From assembly GCA_025454955.1 (NCBI GenBank), contig JALONL010000028.1, forward strand, positions 45,996 through 109,995: a stretch of DNA of 64,000 nucleotides. The letters run 5' to 3'. This stretch comes from Bacteroidia bacterium. Lineage in GTDB: Bacteria; Bacteroidota; Bacteroidia; Palsa-965. A model generated the notes under the pieces. It saw only the letters and a list, made by a program, of their open reading frames with translations, made no database searches and was not told where the DNA came from. How positions within the stretch are numbered: the stretch's first letter is position 1; each line of letters starts with the position of its first letter. Made by a program: the position numbers and the translations under genes. Of this stretch, positions 62,936 through 64,000 are shown piece by piece.

Positions 62936-63814
62936 GTGGCCACACTTTCGTTCCGCAACCGTTTCCGCACCGCTTCTGCCACCATTGTAATAAGTATTAC
63001 CCTGGCGCTGATTATGCTTGGGCTGCTGGGTGCCATGCTGCTCAAGGCGCGTTCGGTGTCGGATTATGTGCGAGAAAATGTGTCGGTAATGGTGCTGCTC
63101 GACCGCGATGCGCGTGAGGCCGATATTATTAACCTGCAGAAAACCTTCGACCGGGCCCCGTGGCGCAAAAGCACGCTCTATATATCGAGCAAGGATGCGG
63201 CCGAAATGATGAAAAAAGAACTGGGCGAGGATTTCATTGCCACCCTAGGCGAAAACCCGCTGCAGCCCACCATAGAAATAAACCTCAAAGCCGCCTACGC
63301 CAATACCGACAGCCTGGCCTTTATTGAACAGGAACTGCGCAGCGATACGCGTATTAAAGATGTGATATATCAGAAAGACCTTGTGGGCGAACTGAACAGC
63401 CGCATGGGTTCGCTGGGATTGGTGGCCACCATTGTAAGTGCGGCGCTGCTGTTTATTGCGGTGGTCATAATTTTTATTACCGTGCGTTTGTCTATTTATT
63501 CGCAGCGGTTTCTTATACGCACCATGGATCTGGTGGGTGCCACGCAGCGGTTTATACGCCGGCCGTTTGTATGGCGCGGACTGGTAAACGGCATTATGGG
63601 CGCGTTGCTGGCCATTGCAGCCACCTCGGGCGTAATATTAGCCTTAGACCGCAATTTCCGCGACCTGCAACTGGTGCAGCTTGGCGATGTACAAACGCTG
63701 GCCCTGCTGGCGCTGCTGCAACTTGTGCTGGGCGTGGGCATTACGTGGATAAGCACTGTTATGGCCGTGCGTAAGTACCTGCGCCAGAGTACGGATGCGC
63801 TTTACCGGAATTAA
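62936..63814 (+). CDS. ftsX: Cell division protein FtsX
   Basis: A 292-residue permease-like protein that with FtsE regulates peptidoglycan hydrolases at the septum. It has one N-terminal span (IVISITLALIMLGLLGAML), a large periplasmic loop (about residues 45-155) and three C-terminal spans with the FtsX motif RLSIYSQRFLIRTMDLVGAT. The start is GTG 62936: the codon two before it in frame is TAG, so no earlier start is possible. FtsE is not in the window. Confidence 0.9.
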   Translation: MATLSFRNRFRTASATIVISITLALIMLGLLGAMLLKARSVSDYVRENVSVMVLLDRDAREADIINLQKTFDRAPWRKSTLYISSKDAAEMMKKELGEDFIATLGENPLQPTIEINLKAAYANTDSLAFIEQELRSDTRIKDVIYQKDLVGELNSRMGSLGLVATIVSAALLFIAVVIIFITVRLSIYSQRFLIRTMDLVGATQRFIRRPFVWRGLVNGIMGALLAIAATSGVILALDRNFRDLQLVQLGDVQTLALLALLQLVLGVGITWISTVMAVRKYLRQSTDALYRN

Positions 63815-63852
63815 ACAGGTTTTTTATTGCATCAGGCGGTATGGGTTCCTGG

Positions 63853-63910
63853 CCCGGACTGTAGCGGAAATGCAGCCGCAAAAAATAGTTGGGTGCCAAA
63901 CCTCCGAGAT
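63853..63910. repeat. Half copy of nested palindrome (copy C)
   Basis: This matches the reverse complement of the right half of copy B over about 38 nt (including GTAGCGGAAATGCAGCCGCA) and continues to CCTCCGAG before diverging. Only one arm is present, so it cannot fold like copies A and B. Confidence 0.75.
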
Positions 63911-63963
63911 TTCTATGGTAAAAAGCAACAATATTTTCTAATTTGAAGAAAATATAAATTCCG

Positions 63964-64000
63964 ATGTCGGCAGATAAGGAGTTTGTCTCTGTATCACCGC
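63964..64000 (+). CDS. Possible 5' end of a gene cut by the window
   Basis: ATG 63964 opens MSADKEFVSVSP to the window edge, after an AT-rich leader. A gene following ftsX on the same strand is expected, but twelve codons are too few to identify it. Confidence 0.3.
   Translation, partial: MSADKEFVSVSP

Noticed and set aside
1..64000. tRNA or rRNA genes
   Set aside because: No cloverleaf-like segments with a TTCGAnnC arm or conserved rRNA stretches were noticed; a tRNAscan run would settle it.

Overview
The window looks like chromosomal DNA of a free-living member of the Bacteroidota (Bacteroidetes). Several secreted proteins end in type IX secretion (T9SS) sorting domains: type A 'PNP' tails and one gliding-motility CHU_C tail. 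PKD and SprB-like repeats are present, the gene order DUF177-rpmF-plsX-fabH-accB-accC is kept, and several promoters fit the phylum consensus TTG-N19-21-TAnnTTTG. Housekeeping regions are near 50% GC. Roughly 41-58.7 kb is clearly more AT-rich and carries accessory genes. I see no rRNA, tRNA or CRISPR array.

Layout. 0.4-8.4 kb: tyrosine catabolism (hppD, hmgA), a CPBP protease, a SecD-like lipoprotein, a HARE-HTH/nuclease-like protein, tRNA hydroxylase trhO and a threonine dehydrogenase. 8.5-17.3 kb: a MORN-repeat protein, cysS, an M28 peptidase/glutaminyl cyclase, leuS with an AT-rich internal block, a DUF3108 protein and a tryptophan 2,3-dioxygenase. 17.3-20.4 kb: two tandem T9SS-secreted paralogs. 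20.4-22.4 kb: a two-gene unit (three-Cys-motif Gp37/Gp68 protein plus TcmP) flanked by 88-bp direct repeats that copy the 3' end of accC and its terminator. 22.3-27.1 kb: fatty-acid initiation operon. 27.2-36 kb: pdxA, a secreted protein, pepA, mqnC, a lipoprotein, a large CHU_C protein and ribE. 36-40.6 kb: two PKD proteins and two small exported proteins.

41.3-44.2 kb holds a lone 982-residue protein. Its N-terminus resembles cargo of extracellular contractile injection systems (eCIS); it also has a kinase-like core and a C-terminal OTU-like Cys/His domain, so it looks like a multidomain effector. 44.3-58.6 kb is a run of small, mostly single-gene units all on the minus strand: VOC proteins, regulators, lipoproteins, a TPR protein, a secreted propeller and a DHFR-like reductase. 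From about 51.9 to 58.3 kb these units are separated by related imperfectly palindromic elements of about 90-180 bp, most of them 130-145 bp, so the region reads like an integron-type cassette array without a visible integrase. Several units are decayed. 58.7-64 kb returns to core genes (polA, ftsX), interspersed with nested-palindrome repeats.

Main candidates for something new: the duplicated-accC-end island, the palindrome-separated cassette array, and the eCIS-type kinase/OTU effector. All functional calls come from reading the sequence and recalling families; no search was run.
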